From positions 1,178,001 to 1,242,000 of the forward strand of contig NZ_UHIL01000002.1 of the NCBI RefSeq assembly GCF_900460535.1: a stretch of 64,000 bases of DNA, in the 5' to 3' direction. The notes beneath the pieces are model-generated. The model had not been told where the DNA came from, made no database searches, and saw only the letters and a program-made list of their open reading frames with translations. The position numbers and the translations under genes are program-made. This stretch comes from Vibrio parahaemolyticus. Its GTDB lineage: Bacteria > Pseudomonadota > Gammaproteobacteria > Enterobacterales > Vibrionaceae. Within the stretch, counting starts at the first letter, position 1; every line of letters begins with the position of its first letter. This document shows, piece by piece, positions 1 through 11,359 of the stretch.

Positions 1-2658
1 AGCTGAAAATGGAGTAATGATACCCACACACTTGGCCAGTGGCTCGCCGTAGTAATTCTCTATTTCAACCTTATTGGCATGTAGCCATGCAGCGATAGTT
101 TCTGCTTCTAACTTATTGCGTCGGCTGCCGCTAAATGATTCCGCGATACCGTCGACGTGCAAATGACTGAAAGGGGAGTAGAGGCTATCTTCGGTCGCTT
201 GTCCTCGCTTGGGGATCAGGATACCTTGATAGCAAAGGTCATTGCAGTATGAGATTAATTCATCGTAGCAGCGTCTATGTTCTTGCAAAAACATTCCAGG
301 CTCAGCTTCCGGCATATAATGAAAGCGGCTTGCTTGTTGCGCTACATGCATCACACTGCCAGTTACTACACTTCGGCCAGCCTCTTGAATGGCTGTGTAT
401 TCATCATCAGAGTTGATGACTTTATGCTGCTTTAAATTACCTCGATCGATTGATGAACTCACATTTCTAATTGGCGGGATTTGGTAAATATCACCAATCA
501 CCAAGGCTTTTTTGGCAAGTGCGAATGAGGCCGCGGCAACTTCTGGAGCTACTTGGCCTGCTTCATCAACGATCAAAAGGTCGATTTCATTAAGCAGATA
601 TTCAGTTTCAAATTCATTATTCCCAACGTGAGACTGGTAAGTCATATGAGAAGGCAGAGAATGGAACGTTGATACAATGCAAGGAGTGATCATCATTCGG
701 CGTTGCCAGCGAGGACGAACCGTTTTCAAACCTGTTTTCCGGGCCTGCTTGTTCAACTCTTGACCCAAATCTCGGCAATTGAGCAGCCAGCATGCTTCCC
801 AGTAATGGACCGCTAAGCGGAACATTCGAAAACGGGTCGTGATATCTAAAACCGAATCGATGTCAGTCAGTTGTGGAATAGTTTGCTCTGGAGAGTCTTC
901 AGTAAAGTTATTGATAGAATCAAGCCAATTCAGTTGTGATTGCTCAAACTCTTGATACTGCTCTAGCCAAGATTGATACCGATTTTTTTGATCATCAAAA
1001 TCGTCTTTTTTACTAGAAAATACTTGCTTGAGTAGGCTCTCAAATCGGTCTGATGACAGATTTTCAATTTGCTCTTCATCGTGCTCAATAAGGTTATACA
1101 TGAAACTCCTGCGCTGGAGTTCAAGTTTATTCTTAATTGGCGGTAACCACTTAAACAGAGTTAACCATGTAGATTCATTGCCGAGGTAGCTTCGCCACGC
1201 AGTTAACTGTTCTTTGGCGTTATCTTTCAATGCTTGCGCATTAGAAACGGCTTGTTGTTGATCTGCCAATGTTTGTTGGGGATTGTTCCCCAGCCGAGAA
1301 TGGATGTCATTTAGTTGGCGGTTGTAGTGATGCCAATTGTTTTGGATGTGATCTAACTGGTTTTGATGTTGGCGCAATTCGGCAAGGAGATACGCTTTAA
1401 CTTGCGTTACATCAGCAAAATTCTGTTGTGGAAACGCCTGTTTTGCTCTATCCAAATAATGCGCTTGGGCTTGATCGAGAAAATCCAACTGCTCGACTTT
1501 TTCATAGAAATGCTTAGTTTGGTAACTTTTGGCTGCTTCCAATTCTCCATACGCCGATGGCAGGTAGCCACCATAGCTAAAAATGTCGGGCAACCATCGG
1601 CCTGATAGTTCGTCGTCGCCTTCATCGAAGTCTTTACCAAAGGCATCAATGATGTTGGTTACTGCTTGATTATTAGTCGATGCCGCAATGATTAGCGGCG
1701 GCTGACTCTCTTTTAGCGCAGATTCAATCCACAGTGATGCGACTACAGATAGAACAAACGTTGTTTTACCTGTGCCAGGAGGACCATTTACCGCAAGAAT
1801 ATCGCCTTCTTGCATGGCTAAGGTATGGGTCAAGGCATCGCATTGCGCTTTAGTTAGCGGGAATTGACTATTTGAGTGGCCAAAACGCGAATGCACTGTC
1901 TGAGATACTTCAATACATTCATCGTGGTTGGTTACTGTTTTTGCCGCGTAACTATCAAGCAGAGGCAAGGCTGTGCTTGAATTGCTCAGGTTATCGTACA
2001 GTTTTAAAATATGCCTTGAAGCTCCCAAGCACTCGCTGATTTTGTTGACTAAGCCACGACTTTCAATGTGTTCGTAGAACTGCTTGATTCGGTTTCTATC
2101 GCAGTAATCGGCAAATAGTTTTTGGGTGAGTCCGTAGTAGTTGTGCCAATCTTTTTGATGGTTCTGATACTGTTCTTCTTGTTCGAATTTGGCTGGAATA
2201 CTTTCAGTAGACTGCGCTGGAATTTCATTTGTTGTTAGGAATTCATCGAGCTTATCGACGTCAGCGATAGTAAAGGTGTCATTTCCTTGAGGAGCAAGCA
2301 AATCACGAGGTATGAATGGCGTGGTGTTGGGAAATAGTAGTCCTTCACGATTGACCCATAAAGAGCAGACAATTGGTGTCAGTACACCAGGCATATTGCC
2401 GCTGTAATCTTTCCCATGAACTTTCCGAAGATAATAGGTGACCGGTCGATGATGAATTTGTACGGCGGTTAGGGTATCTGCTTCATTGCGAAACAGATCT
2501 TCTAGCAATGTAGAATCAGGTTTAAGCTTACCTTCTTTGAACTCGTCGGTTGTCGTTCGCACATAATTTTTCAGGTCTTGCTTTTTTAATGCACCTTTCG
2601 CGCTATCGGCATCGGCAAGAGAATTACGCCAATAGTGAATCCAGCCCTGATTATTCAT
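1..2658 (-). CDS. SF1 (DNA2/NAM7-like) AAA helicase, 3' end cut by window
   Basis: Reading leftwards from ATG at 2658 the frame stays open for 886 codons to the window edge, so the C-terminus is missing. AAGGA lies about 8 bases upstream of the ATG. Visible superfamily 1 motifs in order: Walker A GPPGTGKT (residues 292-299), Walker B DEAGQ (698-702), motif [11 protein letters not shown] (from 722), an LQEHRR arginine motif (near 793) and motif [10 protein letters not shown] at the edge. About 400 residues separate Walker A and Walker B; they include a Gln/Glu-rich probably coiled-coil stretch (about 350-600). The first 290 residues are not recognised. Members of this group unwind or translocate on DNA or RNA; substrate and role here are unknown. 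It stands alone, facing away from the protease gene. Confidence 0.85.
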   Translation of the reverse strand, partial: MNNQGWIHYWRNSLADADSAKGALKKQDLKNYVRTTTDEFKEGKLKPDSTLLEDLFRNEADTLTAVQIHHRPVTYYLRKVHGKDYSGNMPGVLTPIVCSLWVNREGLLFPNTTPFIPRDLLAPQGNDTFTIADVDKLDEFLTTNEIPAQSTESIPAKFEQEEQYQNHQKDWHNYYGLTQKLFADYCDRNRIKQFYEHIESRGLVNKISECLGASRHILKLYDNLSNSSTALPLLDSYAAKTVTNHDECIEVSQTVHSRFGHSNSQFPLTKAQCDALTHTLAMQEGDILAVNGPPGTGKTTFVLSVVASLWIESALKESQPPLIIAASTNNQAVTNIIDAFGKDFDEGDDELSGRWLPDIFSYGGYLPSAYGELEAAKSYQTKHFYEKVEQLDFLDQAQAHYLDRAKQAFPQQNFADVTQVKAYLLAELRQHQNQLDHIQNNWHHYNRQLNDIHSRLGNNPQQTLADQQQAVSNAQALKDNAKEQLTAWRSYLGNESTWLTLFKWLPPIKNKLELQRRSFMYNLIEHDEEQIENLSSDRFESLLKQVFSSKKDDFDDQKNRYQSWLEQYQEFEQSQLNWLDSINNFTEDSPEQTIPQLTDIDSVLDITTRFRMFRLAVHYWEACWLLNCRDLGQELNKQARKTGLKTVRPRWQRRMMITPCIVSTFHSLPSHMTYQSHVGNNEFETEYLLNEIDLLIVDEAGQVAPEVAAASFALAKKALVIGDIYQIPPIRNVSSSIDRGNLKQHKVINSDDEYTAIQEAGRSVVTGSVMHVAQQASRFHYMPEAEPGMFLQEHRRCYDELISYCNDLCYQGILIPKRGQATEDSLYSPFSHLHVDGIAESFSGSRRNKLEAETIAAWLHANKVEIENYYGEPLAKCVGIITPFSA

Positions 2659-3475
2659 ACCCGGTCCTTGAAATTTTTGCGATAAGCATGTGATTTTAGT
2701 CGAATATCCCCTTGCCAAGGGAGTGTTTTTTGTTAGAACTTTGAACAATTTCTTACTTGTCGATCTTTTAGTCATTCGGATGATGACTATTCGAGCCGTC
2801 GAAGAATTGGGGCAGGGGTATTAAAGTCTATTTCTCCTAATGTTATATGAATTTAATGATTAATTATGTGAATGTTTGGCTGCTGGTGACTTATGCATGT
2901 ATAAACAACTAAAATGTTGTTTTTATGCTGATGGACAACTTTTAAGTTGTATTGGTGGCTTCTGGAAGTTATCGCAAACATCGCACTTGTTGGGCAGGTC
3001 AAATCCAGAGCATTGCTGCGTGATTAGTGCGTGAGGTACACGTTTGTCTGTTCTTCACAGCTAAATCAGAACACTTTTGCATTTATATTCATCTTAGATT
3101 TAGGTAATTGATGAAACCGCAATAAAAAACTAATGTGCTTGGAGTAATCGTTAGCTGCAGACCTAACTGATTTCTGTCCAAAAATGCGTTTAGAACGCTC
3201 TTCTCTTCCCAAATTTATGTGGTTACAGTGTTTTACCGACCAGAAACATTTTTCTGTTTTTTCAAAGAACATAATTAACCCCCGCCCATTTCCTCACCGT
3301 TGCTATCGGTCTATTGCATGCCTTAGATGCCTTCCTTACTGGTAAATTTGTCAGTAGACTTCTATTCTAAGCTAAAAGGTTTTGATGGGGGCTGAGCCGT
3401 ACCCGCTGCCGTTTCATCTGGCAAATGGAGTTCCTCAGTCAAGGAAGGGACTTATCCAACACGGAGTATAGTGCC
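2659..3475. other. Long non-coding gap between helicase and protease genes
   Basis: About 0.8 kb without a convincing gene. It holds the divergent control regions of the helicase and the protease and a pair of near-identical 16-bp palindromes (listed separately). A 68-codon minus-strand reading frame at 3066-3272 has no ribosome binding site or recognisable family and is probably chance. No mobile-element ends were seen. Confidence 0.5.
2905..2950. promoter_or_regulatory. Tandem operator-like palindromes ACAAC-N6-GTTGT
   Basis: Two 16-bp dyads with identical outer arms (ACAAC...GTTGT) occupy 2905-2920 and 2935-2950; the second has 7-bp arms (ACAACTT/AAGTTGT). They start exactly 30 bases apart, close to three helical turns, as expected for cooperative binding of a dimeric regulator on one face of DNA. 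They lie 247 bp upstream of the helicase start and 526 bp upstream of the protease start. The regulator is unknown. Confidence 0.45.
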
Positions 3476-5380
3476 ATGCATCATTCATTATCCTTGCCGA
3501 TTTTATTGTTGTCGTCTGCGGTTGTGCAGGCGGCGGTTCCAGAAAGCCTTGCTATACCGCAGGCTTACCTCGATAGTCATCCTCATCCCGTTCATACAGC
3601 TCCACCTCCGGCTTATGCCGTGGATCGTATTCTCGTTAAATTCCGTCCCGGTGCAGCGGCGTCTGACGTAGGGGAGTTGATGCGTGAGAGCAGAGCCAAA
3701 TCGCTCAAAGTCATTTCCGGCATTGATGTGCATGTTTTGCAAGTACCCGTTGGAACAGTGGAAGCGCAGTTAGCCCGTTTTAACCAGAACCCGAATGTGT
3801 TGTATGCAGAACCTGATATCAACCACATTGTTCAGTATGTTCCAAATGAAGGTCTCGGTGGAAGTATCTATGCTAGTGACTACTTTTCTGAGCAGTGGGC
3901 GCTCAATAATACTGGGCAAGTACATTCTACCGTGGTGAATGACCCACTATTTGGTCCGTATCTGGATGAGGCCTCTGGCTTGCCTGGTGCAGATATCAAT
4001 GCTCCCGAAGCTTGGGATATGACGAAAGGTAGTTCTGCCGTCAAGATAGCAATTCTCGATTCCGGTATTGATTGTCGTATGGCAGGGGATAGCGTGAGTA
4101 GCATTGAGTTCGGGAACGGAAAATGTGTTGAGCAGCAGAAGTTCGTCACCGATTATCAAAGTGATACGTTAGAGGACGTGGTTGGACACGGCACCCATGT
4201 CGCAGGTATTGCGGCGGCTCAGACAGATAACGGTATTGGTATTGCTGGGGTCGGTTTTAACAGTTCTGTTGGCAACTTGAAGACGTGCTACGAATATCTG
4301 ATTTATAGCTGCGACCCATTTTTTGGCTGCTTCCTTATCGCTGCGACGGGGGTATGCCCGCTATCTTCCTCCATTGATGCGATCACCTATGCTGCCGATA
4401 ACGGCTACCACGTGATTAACATGAGTTATGGCTCTGATGAAATCGATGAAGAGGGCAACCCGATTAGCTTAGTCGGTTATAGCCAAGCGGAAAATGATGC
4501 CGTTAACTACGCTTGGGGGAAAGGCGTGTTGTTAGTGAGCGCAGCAGGGAACGCCGGAGACCCGATAAAGAACTACCCCGCAGCTTATGACAACGTGATT
4601 GCCGTAGGTGCGACGGATGACGATGACAATCGTGCCAGTTTTTCTACTTTCGGTAGCGATTGGGTGTCGCTAATGGCACCCGGTGACAGTATTCTCTCAA
4701 CGATGCCAAATGAGCAGTGTGGCACCTTCGATTACGATAATGACGCCTGTCTGCATTGGCAGTCGGGTACATCAATGGCCAGCCCTCATGTTGCTGGCGC
4801 AGCTGCGTTACTTTGGGCATACAAATATGCGGATCAGTTATCCGATCCTGCGACTTGCCAAGATGCCTCTGGCGTACCTTGTAACCAGATGATTCGTATG
4901 ATGTTGGAACAGGGAGCGGATCCAATAGGGGCTGATGGGCAAGACTTACAGAGCATCTCTCAATACGGACGACTTAATTTGGTGGGAGCTCTGACTGCAA
5001 CACCTTCGGAACCGCCACCGCCTCCTCCTCTAGTCGTTAAGGCACCAGAAGCTCTTTCCATCTCGATCACCAATAGTATTGTCTTTCTCACTTGGGACTA
5101 TTTGGGGGATCAAGATGCCATTGCAGGCTTTAGAGTCGAACGCGAGAGTTGGAATGCAAAACGTAATCGATGGCAAAGCGTAAGCAGTTGGGATGTTCTC
5201 GACCCTACGGCCACGATGTTTGAAGATTCCAGTGCCAATGGCGAAGTACATTATCGTGTTGGCACCATTCAGCAAAGCGATGGTTCTTTGTTCTGGAGTG
5301 GATGGAGCGATAACATCACGGTTGCTGGTTCTGGTGGTGGTAAGGGCGGCGGAAAAGGTGGAGGCAAGCCGAACAAATGA
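3476..5380 (+). CDS. Secreted subtilisin-like serine protease (S8) with FN3-like C-terminal domain
   Basis: Secreted S8 endopeptidase of 634 residues. The chosen start, ATG 3476, has GGAG 9 bases upstream and opens directly into a signal peptide ending near VVQAA; an in-frame ATG at 3425 would put 17 polar residues in front and lacks a ribosome site. After the signal come an inhibitor-like propeptide (about 48-115), then the catalytic domain with Asp195 (ILDSGID), His238 (HGTHVAG) and Ser433 (GTSMASPHVAG). A proline-rich linker leads to a fibronectin-III-like domain (about 520-610) and a Gly/Lys tail of repeated GGGK. Cysteine pairs suggest disulfides. It likely degrades host or environmental protein. 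A bidirectional hairpin terminator follows immediately. The natural substrate is not deducible. Confidence 0.92.
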   Translation: MHHSLSLPILLLSSAVVQAAVPESLAIPQAYLDSHPHPVHTAPPPAYAVDRILVKFRPGAAASDVGELMRESRAKSLKVISGIDVHVLQVPVGTVEAQLARFNQNPNVLYAEPDINHIVQYVPNEGLGGSIYASDYFSEQWALNNTGQVHSTVVNDPLFGPYLDEASGLPGADINAPEAWDMTKGSSAVKIAILDSGIDCRMAGDSVSSIEFGNGKCVEQQKFVTDYQSDTLEDVVGHGTHVAGIAAAQTDNGIGIAGVGFNSSVGNLKTCYEYLIYSCDPFFGCFLIAATGVCPLSSSIDAITYAADNGYHVINMSYGSDEIDEEGNPISLVGYSQAENDAVNYAWGKGVLLVSAAGNAGDPIKNYPAAYDNVIAVGATDDDDNRASFSTFGSDWVSLMAPGDSILSTMPNEQCGTFDYDNDACLHWQSGTSMASPHVAGAAALLWAYKYADQLSDPATCQDASGVPCNQMIRMMLEQGADPIGADGQDLQSISQYGRLNLVGALTATPSEPPPPPPLVVKAPEALSISITNSIVFLTWDYLGDQDAIAGFRVERESWNAKRNRWQSVSSWDVLDPTATMFEDSSANGEVHYRVGTIQQSDGSLFWSGWSDNITVAGSGGGKGGGKGGGKPNK

Positions 5381-5388
5381 ACGCCATG

Positions 5389-5415
5389 AAAAAGGCCCGA
5401 GAAGAGGGCCTTTTT
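5389..5415. terminator. Rho-independent terminator shared by protease and effector genes
   Basis: Perfect 10-bp stem AAAAAGGCCC/GGGCCTTTTT with a 7-base loop. Because both flanks are A/T runs it can serve the protease on the plus strand and the effector arriving from the minus strand. Confidence 0.88.
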
Positions 5416-5471
5416 GTGTTTTTAACTTTCTATGTTTTCAATATCGAACAGAGATAAATACGGCACTGTGG

Positions 5472-6965
5472 CTAAAGATTTGCCACGAATTGTTTATTAA
5501 ACTCAGCGTTTACTTTATCGCTTAGCTGTTCGTATTTTTCGCTCAACGCAATTTGCTGCGCTTGTAGATGAGTTGGGTTCTTAGCAAGATCAGAGGCATG
5601 AAGTTGGCTCATCTCCTCCATAAAGCCGCTAGTTAGCTGGCTGAAGATCGCGTCTTTACCGATAATAAAGCTCGCAAAATTCTCTTTCACGAATGCTTGT
5701 TCATTCGGGTTTAAGTTTTCTAAACCCAGACGTGCTTGGTTAGCAGAGGTCACATCATCAAACGTTGCGTTAGCTGGGTTCGTGCCTGGCTTCAGATAGG
5801 CGGCATCATTTTTAAAGTCATTGGCATTTTGAGTAAACGCGTTTTCAATCAACTTTTGAGAAAAGCTTCTGACTTCGAATGTTGACTGCACTGGCTTATG
5901 GTCGCTGACATTCTCAAAACCATCAGTGATAACACTGGTTTGGTGGTTCTGTAAGTTGCCCGTTTTGTTGGTTACACCAGTGTTATCCAGCTCACCGAAG
6001 TCAGGGCGATCTCGGCCTTCTTTCTGCTTAATATTGCCAGTGTGCTTATCTAGCTGCATGTAAGTATGGCTATCGAGTGGTTTGAACTTAAAGCCATGTT
6101 TCGCTAAGTGCGTATCATCGTGGGCAATTGGGTCGTACAGCACATCAGAGCCTTCAGCAACGCGCTTCTCACGTTCATTGAGATCGCCAGTGATCAGAAC
6201 TTCCTCATTTGGATTAATGCCTTCCATCAACTTGTTGCCTTCGAACTCACGTTTGACTTCTTTGTTGGAATCCAGGTGTGCAGAAATGACGTTTAAAGGT
6301 TGTCCATTGATCTCCAAAGCTGTTTTCACGCCGCCTTTATTACCCGTGATGCCCATGAAGAATTCCATGTTTCGTCCACCGATGCCGTGACGATATTCAG
6401 ACTCATTTTTCACGTTAATATCGACGCCATCTTTCGCAAAAACAGACATCGAAGTGTAGCTGACACCTTCACCAAGCCCTTTGGTCATGACTTTCATTTT
6501 GTTTTGGCTAAGCAGGTTCATGCCATCGAGTTCTAGGTCGTTAGCAAGCAATTTCGATTCTTGTTCGGCAAATAAGACCACATCATAGTCACCCTTTTGG
6601 ATAAGGTTTTGGAAGTAGTTCTTCGTCTCTTCAGGCATCTTTTGGTTGGCTTGGTTGTACGTTAACGTCAGGACTTTAACGTTGCCGTTGTTCTCTTTTT
6701 TGTGCAGTTGTTGGTTCATCAAGTTCAGCTTTAAGTCGCTGTTTTTCGATGAATCTGTTTTGCTAAAAAAGCGATTAAAAAAGCTGCGATTTTCTTTTTG
6801 TTTGAGGCTAATTTCACCATCATTGCTTTTGGTAACGCTGTATTCTTTACCAAATACAGAGCCAAATTTAACGGTATCGCCTTCTTTCGCATTGGTTTTG
6901 ATATTTTGAATATCTGCGAGGTCTAAATTACCTCGATGTTGACTATTAATTTGAATTGTCGACAT
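5472..6965 (-). CDS. T3SS effector, inositol polyphosphate 5-phosphatase (VPA0450-like)
   Basis: Protein of 497 residues that I recognise as the V. parahaemolyticus T3SS1 effector VPA0450, reported to hydrolyse the 5-phosphate of PI(4,5)P2 in host membranes and cause blebbing. The sequence supports this: an N-terminal 100 residues of low complexity without a Sec signal (secretion and chaperone-binding region), then an exonuclease-endonuclease-phosphatase fold with SAHLDS, ITGDLNER and SDHKP motifs; the histidine of SDHKP is residue 356, the position described as catalytic. The last 110 residues are helical and unassigned. The chaperone gene lies 40 bp upstream on the same strand, implying co-transcription. 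No secretion apparatus is encoded nearby, so export depends on a distant locus. Assignment is by recognition, not by search. Confidence 0.93.
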   Translation of the reverse strand: MSTIQINSQHRGNLDLADIQNIKTNAKEGDTVKFGSVFGKEYSVTKSNDGEISLKQKENRSFFNRFFSKTDSSKNSDLKLNLMNQQLHKKENNGNVKVLTLTYNQANQKMPEETKNYFQNLIQKGDYDVVLFAEQESKLLANDLELDGMNLLSQNKMKVMTKGLGEGVSYTSMSVFAKDGVDINVKNESEYRHGIGGRNMEFFMGITGNKGGVKTALEINGQPLNVISAHLDSNKEVKREFEGNKLMEGINPNEEVLITGDLNEREKRVAEGSDVLYDPIAHDDTHLAKHGFKFKPLDSHTYMQLDKHTGNIKQKEGRDRPDFGELDNTGVTNKTGNLQNHQTSVITDGFENVSDHKPVQSTFEVRSFSQKLIENAFTQNANDFKNDAAYLKPGTNPANATFDDVTSANQARLGLENLNPNEQAFVKENFASFIIGKDAIFSQLTSGFMEEMSQLHASDLAKNPTHLQAQQIALSEKYEQLSDKVNAEFNKQFVANL

Positions 6966-7005
6966 AAAATAAACTCATTTCTAAACATGGTCGTTTTTAG
7001 CGGGA

Positions 7006-7455
7006 TTAAATGAAAATCCCAGCAGGTAATTGTTCTGGAATTGCTGCTTCGTTATCGGTTTGTTCAATGAAGAGGTGCCACTGCTCAATTTTTTCTAGCA
7101 GTTGTTGGAATGTGTTTTGAACATAACTTTGAGGCTTATTAGCTAAAGAAATAACCTTATAAACGGTCAGTCTGCGGCTATCCGGCATTAAACCAACACC
7201 GAAACCACCTCGAAATGGTTCTAGCGCGTGTTCACCGATTGCAATTGCGATGGCTTCTGGCAGAGGTGTTGGCAACTCAACAGGGCTGGTCAACGACATG
7301 TGCAAATTGATGGTGGTTTCGTTCTTAAATATGGTTAAGAAATGCGCTTCATCATGGTCATTTGTATTCGATGATAGTTCGCATTGAAATAATCCGTTTG
7401 CATCGAAGTTCGCGTCGTTACCTAAAAAACTGATGCTTTCTTGGTAGATATCCAT
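7006..7455 (-). CDS. Class I T3SS chaperone of the VPA0450-like effector (VPA0451-like)
   Basis: An acidic protein of 149 residues with the size and alpha-beta character of CesT/SycE-type class I chaperones, which bind the N-terminal region of one effector in the bacterial cytoplasm and deliver it to the export ATPase. Its position directly upstream of the effector, 40 bp apart on the same strand, fits VPA0451, described as the dedicated chaperone of VPA0450. GGGGA sits a few bases before the ATG. There is no signal peptide or membrane segment. The role rests on location and family appearance; individual motifs in such chaperones are weak. Confidence 0.88.
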   Translation of the reverse strand: MDIYQESISFLGNDANFDANGLFQCELSSNTNDHDEAHFLTIFKNETTINLHMSLTSPVELPTPLPEAIAIAIGEHALEPFRGGFGVGLMPDSRRLTVYKVISLANKPQSYVQNTFQQLLEKIEQWHLFIEQTDNEAAIPEQLPAGIFI

Positions 7456-7560
7456 TGTTTTCCCCTCAATCTAAAAATTTATTATGGTTATTACTCATTT
7501 TGGGAAAGAGTATAAGAGTGAGGGTGTGGAAGGATATTGAGTATGGGCGTAAGTTTTTAT
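7456..7560 (-). promoter_or_regulatory. Upstream region of the effector/chaperone operon
   Basis: The A/T-rich stretch before the chaperone gene carries a -10-like CATAAT (minus strand, 7486-7481) but no good -35 at the expected distance, as is usual for activator-dependent T3SS promoters. ExsA control would be expected from T3SS1 biology; I could not identify an ExsA box with confidence by eye. Confidence 0.3.
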
Positions 7561-7701
7561 TTTTATCGTATCAACACGGACCACAACTAGAGGGCGGCGA
7601 CCTGTTTAGTTCGTCTGAGAGTGGTTTGTCTGAATAAAGTATTCATCTTTTATTCATGGCTCATGTGAAGAATAACCATGTCTTTTACATGGAGAAAGAA
7701 G

Positions 7702-8232
7702 ATGGACGCGAAAACGAACAATGCAATCTCAAAATCAATGATGTTTTTCCATTGGGTTATCGGGCTTGGAATGATTGCGGTACTCATTTCTGGTCTAGTT
7801 ATGGATGATGAATCAAACAACTTACTTTTTAATGCTCACATGTCATTCGGACTTTTAGTCTTAGCCTTGAGCGTGCCTAGGTTAGTTGGGAGACTCATTG
7901 CGGGTATGCCAAAACCTATGACTGAAAGAAGTAAATTTGAGTCTATCGCGGCGGCTGTGGTTATGTACTCTCTTTTGGCCTTAACTGTGGTGTTGCCTTT
8001 GTCTGGCATCGCGGTTTCTGTAGGAGAAGGGTACGGCCTGAGCCTGTTTGGTTTTGAATTAGTGAGTTCTGGCAGAGAAATACACATGCTGAAAGAGTTG
8101 GGCGAGGGGATCCACGAGCTTAGTGGTGAAGCGTTGTTGCCATTCCTATTGGTTTTGCACCTTGGTGCCAGCTTTATGCATCACTTTATTAAGCAGGACG
8201 GAACGTTGCTGAGAATGTTGGGCAAAGCTTGA
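7702..8232 (+). CDS. Cytochrome b561 family membrane protein
   Basis: Predicted di-haem b-type cytochrome of the bacterial cytochrome b561 family, 176 residues with four hydrophobic helices (about 15-35, 47-67, 83-105 and 142-165). Candidate haem histidines are visible in FFHWVIG near the N-terminus, in NAHMSFG, and in HLGASFMHHF near the C-terminus. Such proteins move electrons between quinol and periplasmic or membrane acceptors. ATG 7702 is preferred because GGAG lies 7 bases upstream; ATG 7678 would add eight residues. It is a single-gene unit closed by a strong terminator at 8274. Its neighbours (KatG, Dps, OxyR) make a redox-stress role possible, but that is inference. Confidence 0.85.
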   Translation: MDAKTNNAISKSMMFFHWVIGLGMIAVLISGLVMDDESNNLLFNAHMSFGLLVLALSVPRLVGRLIAGMPKPMTERSKFESIAAAVVMYSLLALTVVLPLSGIAVSVGEGYGLSLFGFELVSSGREIHMLKELGEGIHELSGEALLPFLLVLHLGASFMHHFIKQDGTLLRMLGKA

Positions 8233-8273
8233 TAAGACAAAACAAGAATGTGCTTCGAAAGTTTCTGAGCAAC

Positions 8274-8304
8274 AAAATGGCAGGTAGGTGATACCTGCCA
8301 TTTT
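8274..8304. terminator. Terminator between cytochrome b561 and katG
   Basis: Perfect 13-bp stem AAAATGGCAGGTA/TACCTGCCATTTT with a 5-base loop, followed by T residues on the plus strand and by TTTT on the minus strand, so it can stop both converging transcripts. Confidence 0.88.
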
Positions 8305-8357
8305 TATATAAGCGAAAGGATGTCTAATTGTTAAATTATGCTTCGCTTTGGATGATA

Positions 8358-10592
<2,235 letters not shown>

Positions 10593-10650
10593 TTATTAAT
10601 TACTGATGTTTTTAATACAGAGCATTATCCTTAGGTCGTTTCGCTCGGCG

Positions 10651-11121
10651 TTATTTCTGCAGCGATCGTAACATCCATGCTGTTTTTTCATGGATGCGCA
10701 TTCTGTCCGACACCAACGCCACGCTAGATTCGTCATCCGCTTGTTGGGCTAGCTTTAACACTTTACGTGCGGTCTTTACGACTTGTTCGTGATTGTGTGT
10801 GAGTATGTCGACCATTTCCGTCGCGCTCGGAACGCATTCAACCTCTTCAATTACACTGAGTTTGGCGAACTCTTTAAACGTGCCGGGTGCGGGAACGTCC
10901 AGTGTGCGTATGCGCTCGGCAATCTCGTCTACAGCCGTCGCAAGTTCGGTGTAGTGTTCTTCGAACATGAGATGCAGTTCTCTGAAGTTTGGGCCTTCCA
11001 CATTCCAGTGGAAGTTGTGCGTTTGCAGATAGAGCGTGTAAGAATCTGCCAAGAGCTGCTTCAAGCCCTCTGCGGTGCTTAATCGGTGCTCTCTATCAAT
11101 GCCGATATCGATGTGCGTCAT
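10651..11121 (-). CDS. dps: Dps-family ferritin-like DNA-protection protein
   Basis: Dps-like dodecameric ferritin of 156 residues that oxidises and stores iron with H2O2, limiting Fenton damage in the cytoplasm. The ferroxidase signature is visible as the HNFHWNV segment followed by a helix ending in DEIAERI. ATG 11121 is preferred because AAGGAAGC precedes it; an in-frame ATG 57 bases upstream lacks one. The protein lacks the Lys-rich N-terminal tail of E. coli Dps, so direct DNA binding may be weak. It lies between oxyR and katG in the same orientation, the classic peroxide-response trio. Confidence 0.93.
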   Translation of the reverse strand: MTHIDIGIDREHRLSTAEGLKQLLADSYTLYLQTHNFHWNVEGPNFRELHLMFEEHYTELATAVDEIAERIRTLDVPAPGTFKEFAKLSVIEEVECVPSATEMVDILTHNHEQVVKTARKVLKLAQQADDESSVALVSDRMRIHEKTAWMLRSLQK

Positions 11122-11264
11122 GCTAGCTTCCTTCATTCCATCTGGTTTCACGACTTTTTGTAAGCCGTCAGCAAACAACTAAAAAAAGTATTGGATAGAT
11201 GTTCTGATTTGTAAAAATGATAAAAATGAATGTAACGTTCGGAAATTTTGATTACTGAATGGAA

Positions 11265-11292
11265 GGCGTTGTCTATAGCAAATACCAACGCC
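11265..11292. repeat. Inverted repeat in the oxyR-dps spacer
   Basis: GGCGTTG and CAACGCC (7 bp, perfect) flank a 14-base A/T-rich loop. A tandem ACAAAGCAC repeat lies next to it. It may terminate or attenuate oxyR read-through into dps; no T-run follows, so the role is open. Confidence 0.35.
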
Positions 11293-11359
11293 CACAAAGC
11301 ACACAAAGCACACCGAGGTAACGGCGCGCCGCTGGGTTTAAACGATTTTGATTTCGAGA

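Noticed and set aside
3165..3182. Possible integron attC-like site (GTTAG...ACCTAAC)
   Set aside because: Only one core matches the GTTRRRY/RYYYAAC pattern, and no cassette arrangement is present.
3066..3272. 68-codon minus-strand reading frame in the helicase-protease gap
   Set aside because: No ribosome binding site, no recognisable family, A/T-rich non-coding context.
3425..3475. Upstream ATG extending the subtilisin-like protease by 17 residues
   Set aside because: It would bury the signal peptide behind polar residues and lacks a ribosome site; ATG 3476 has both.
7455..7637. 60-codon plus-strand frame opposite the effector operon promoter
   Set aside because: Overlaps the promoter and chaperone start, has no ribosome site and no family signature.
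11122..11230. OxyR-binding site upstream of dps
   Set aside because: A GATAGATGTTCTGAT word resembles half of the OxyR motif, but the match is too poor to list as a site.
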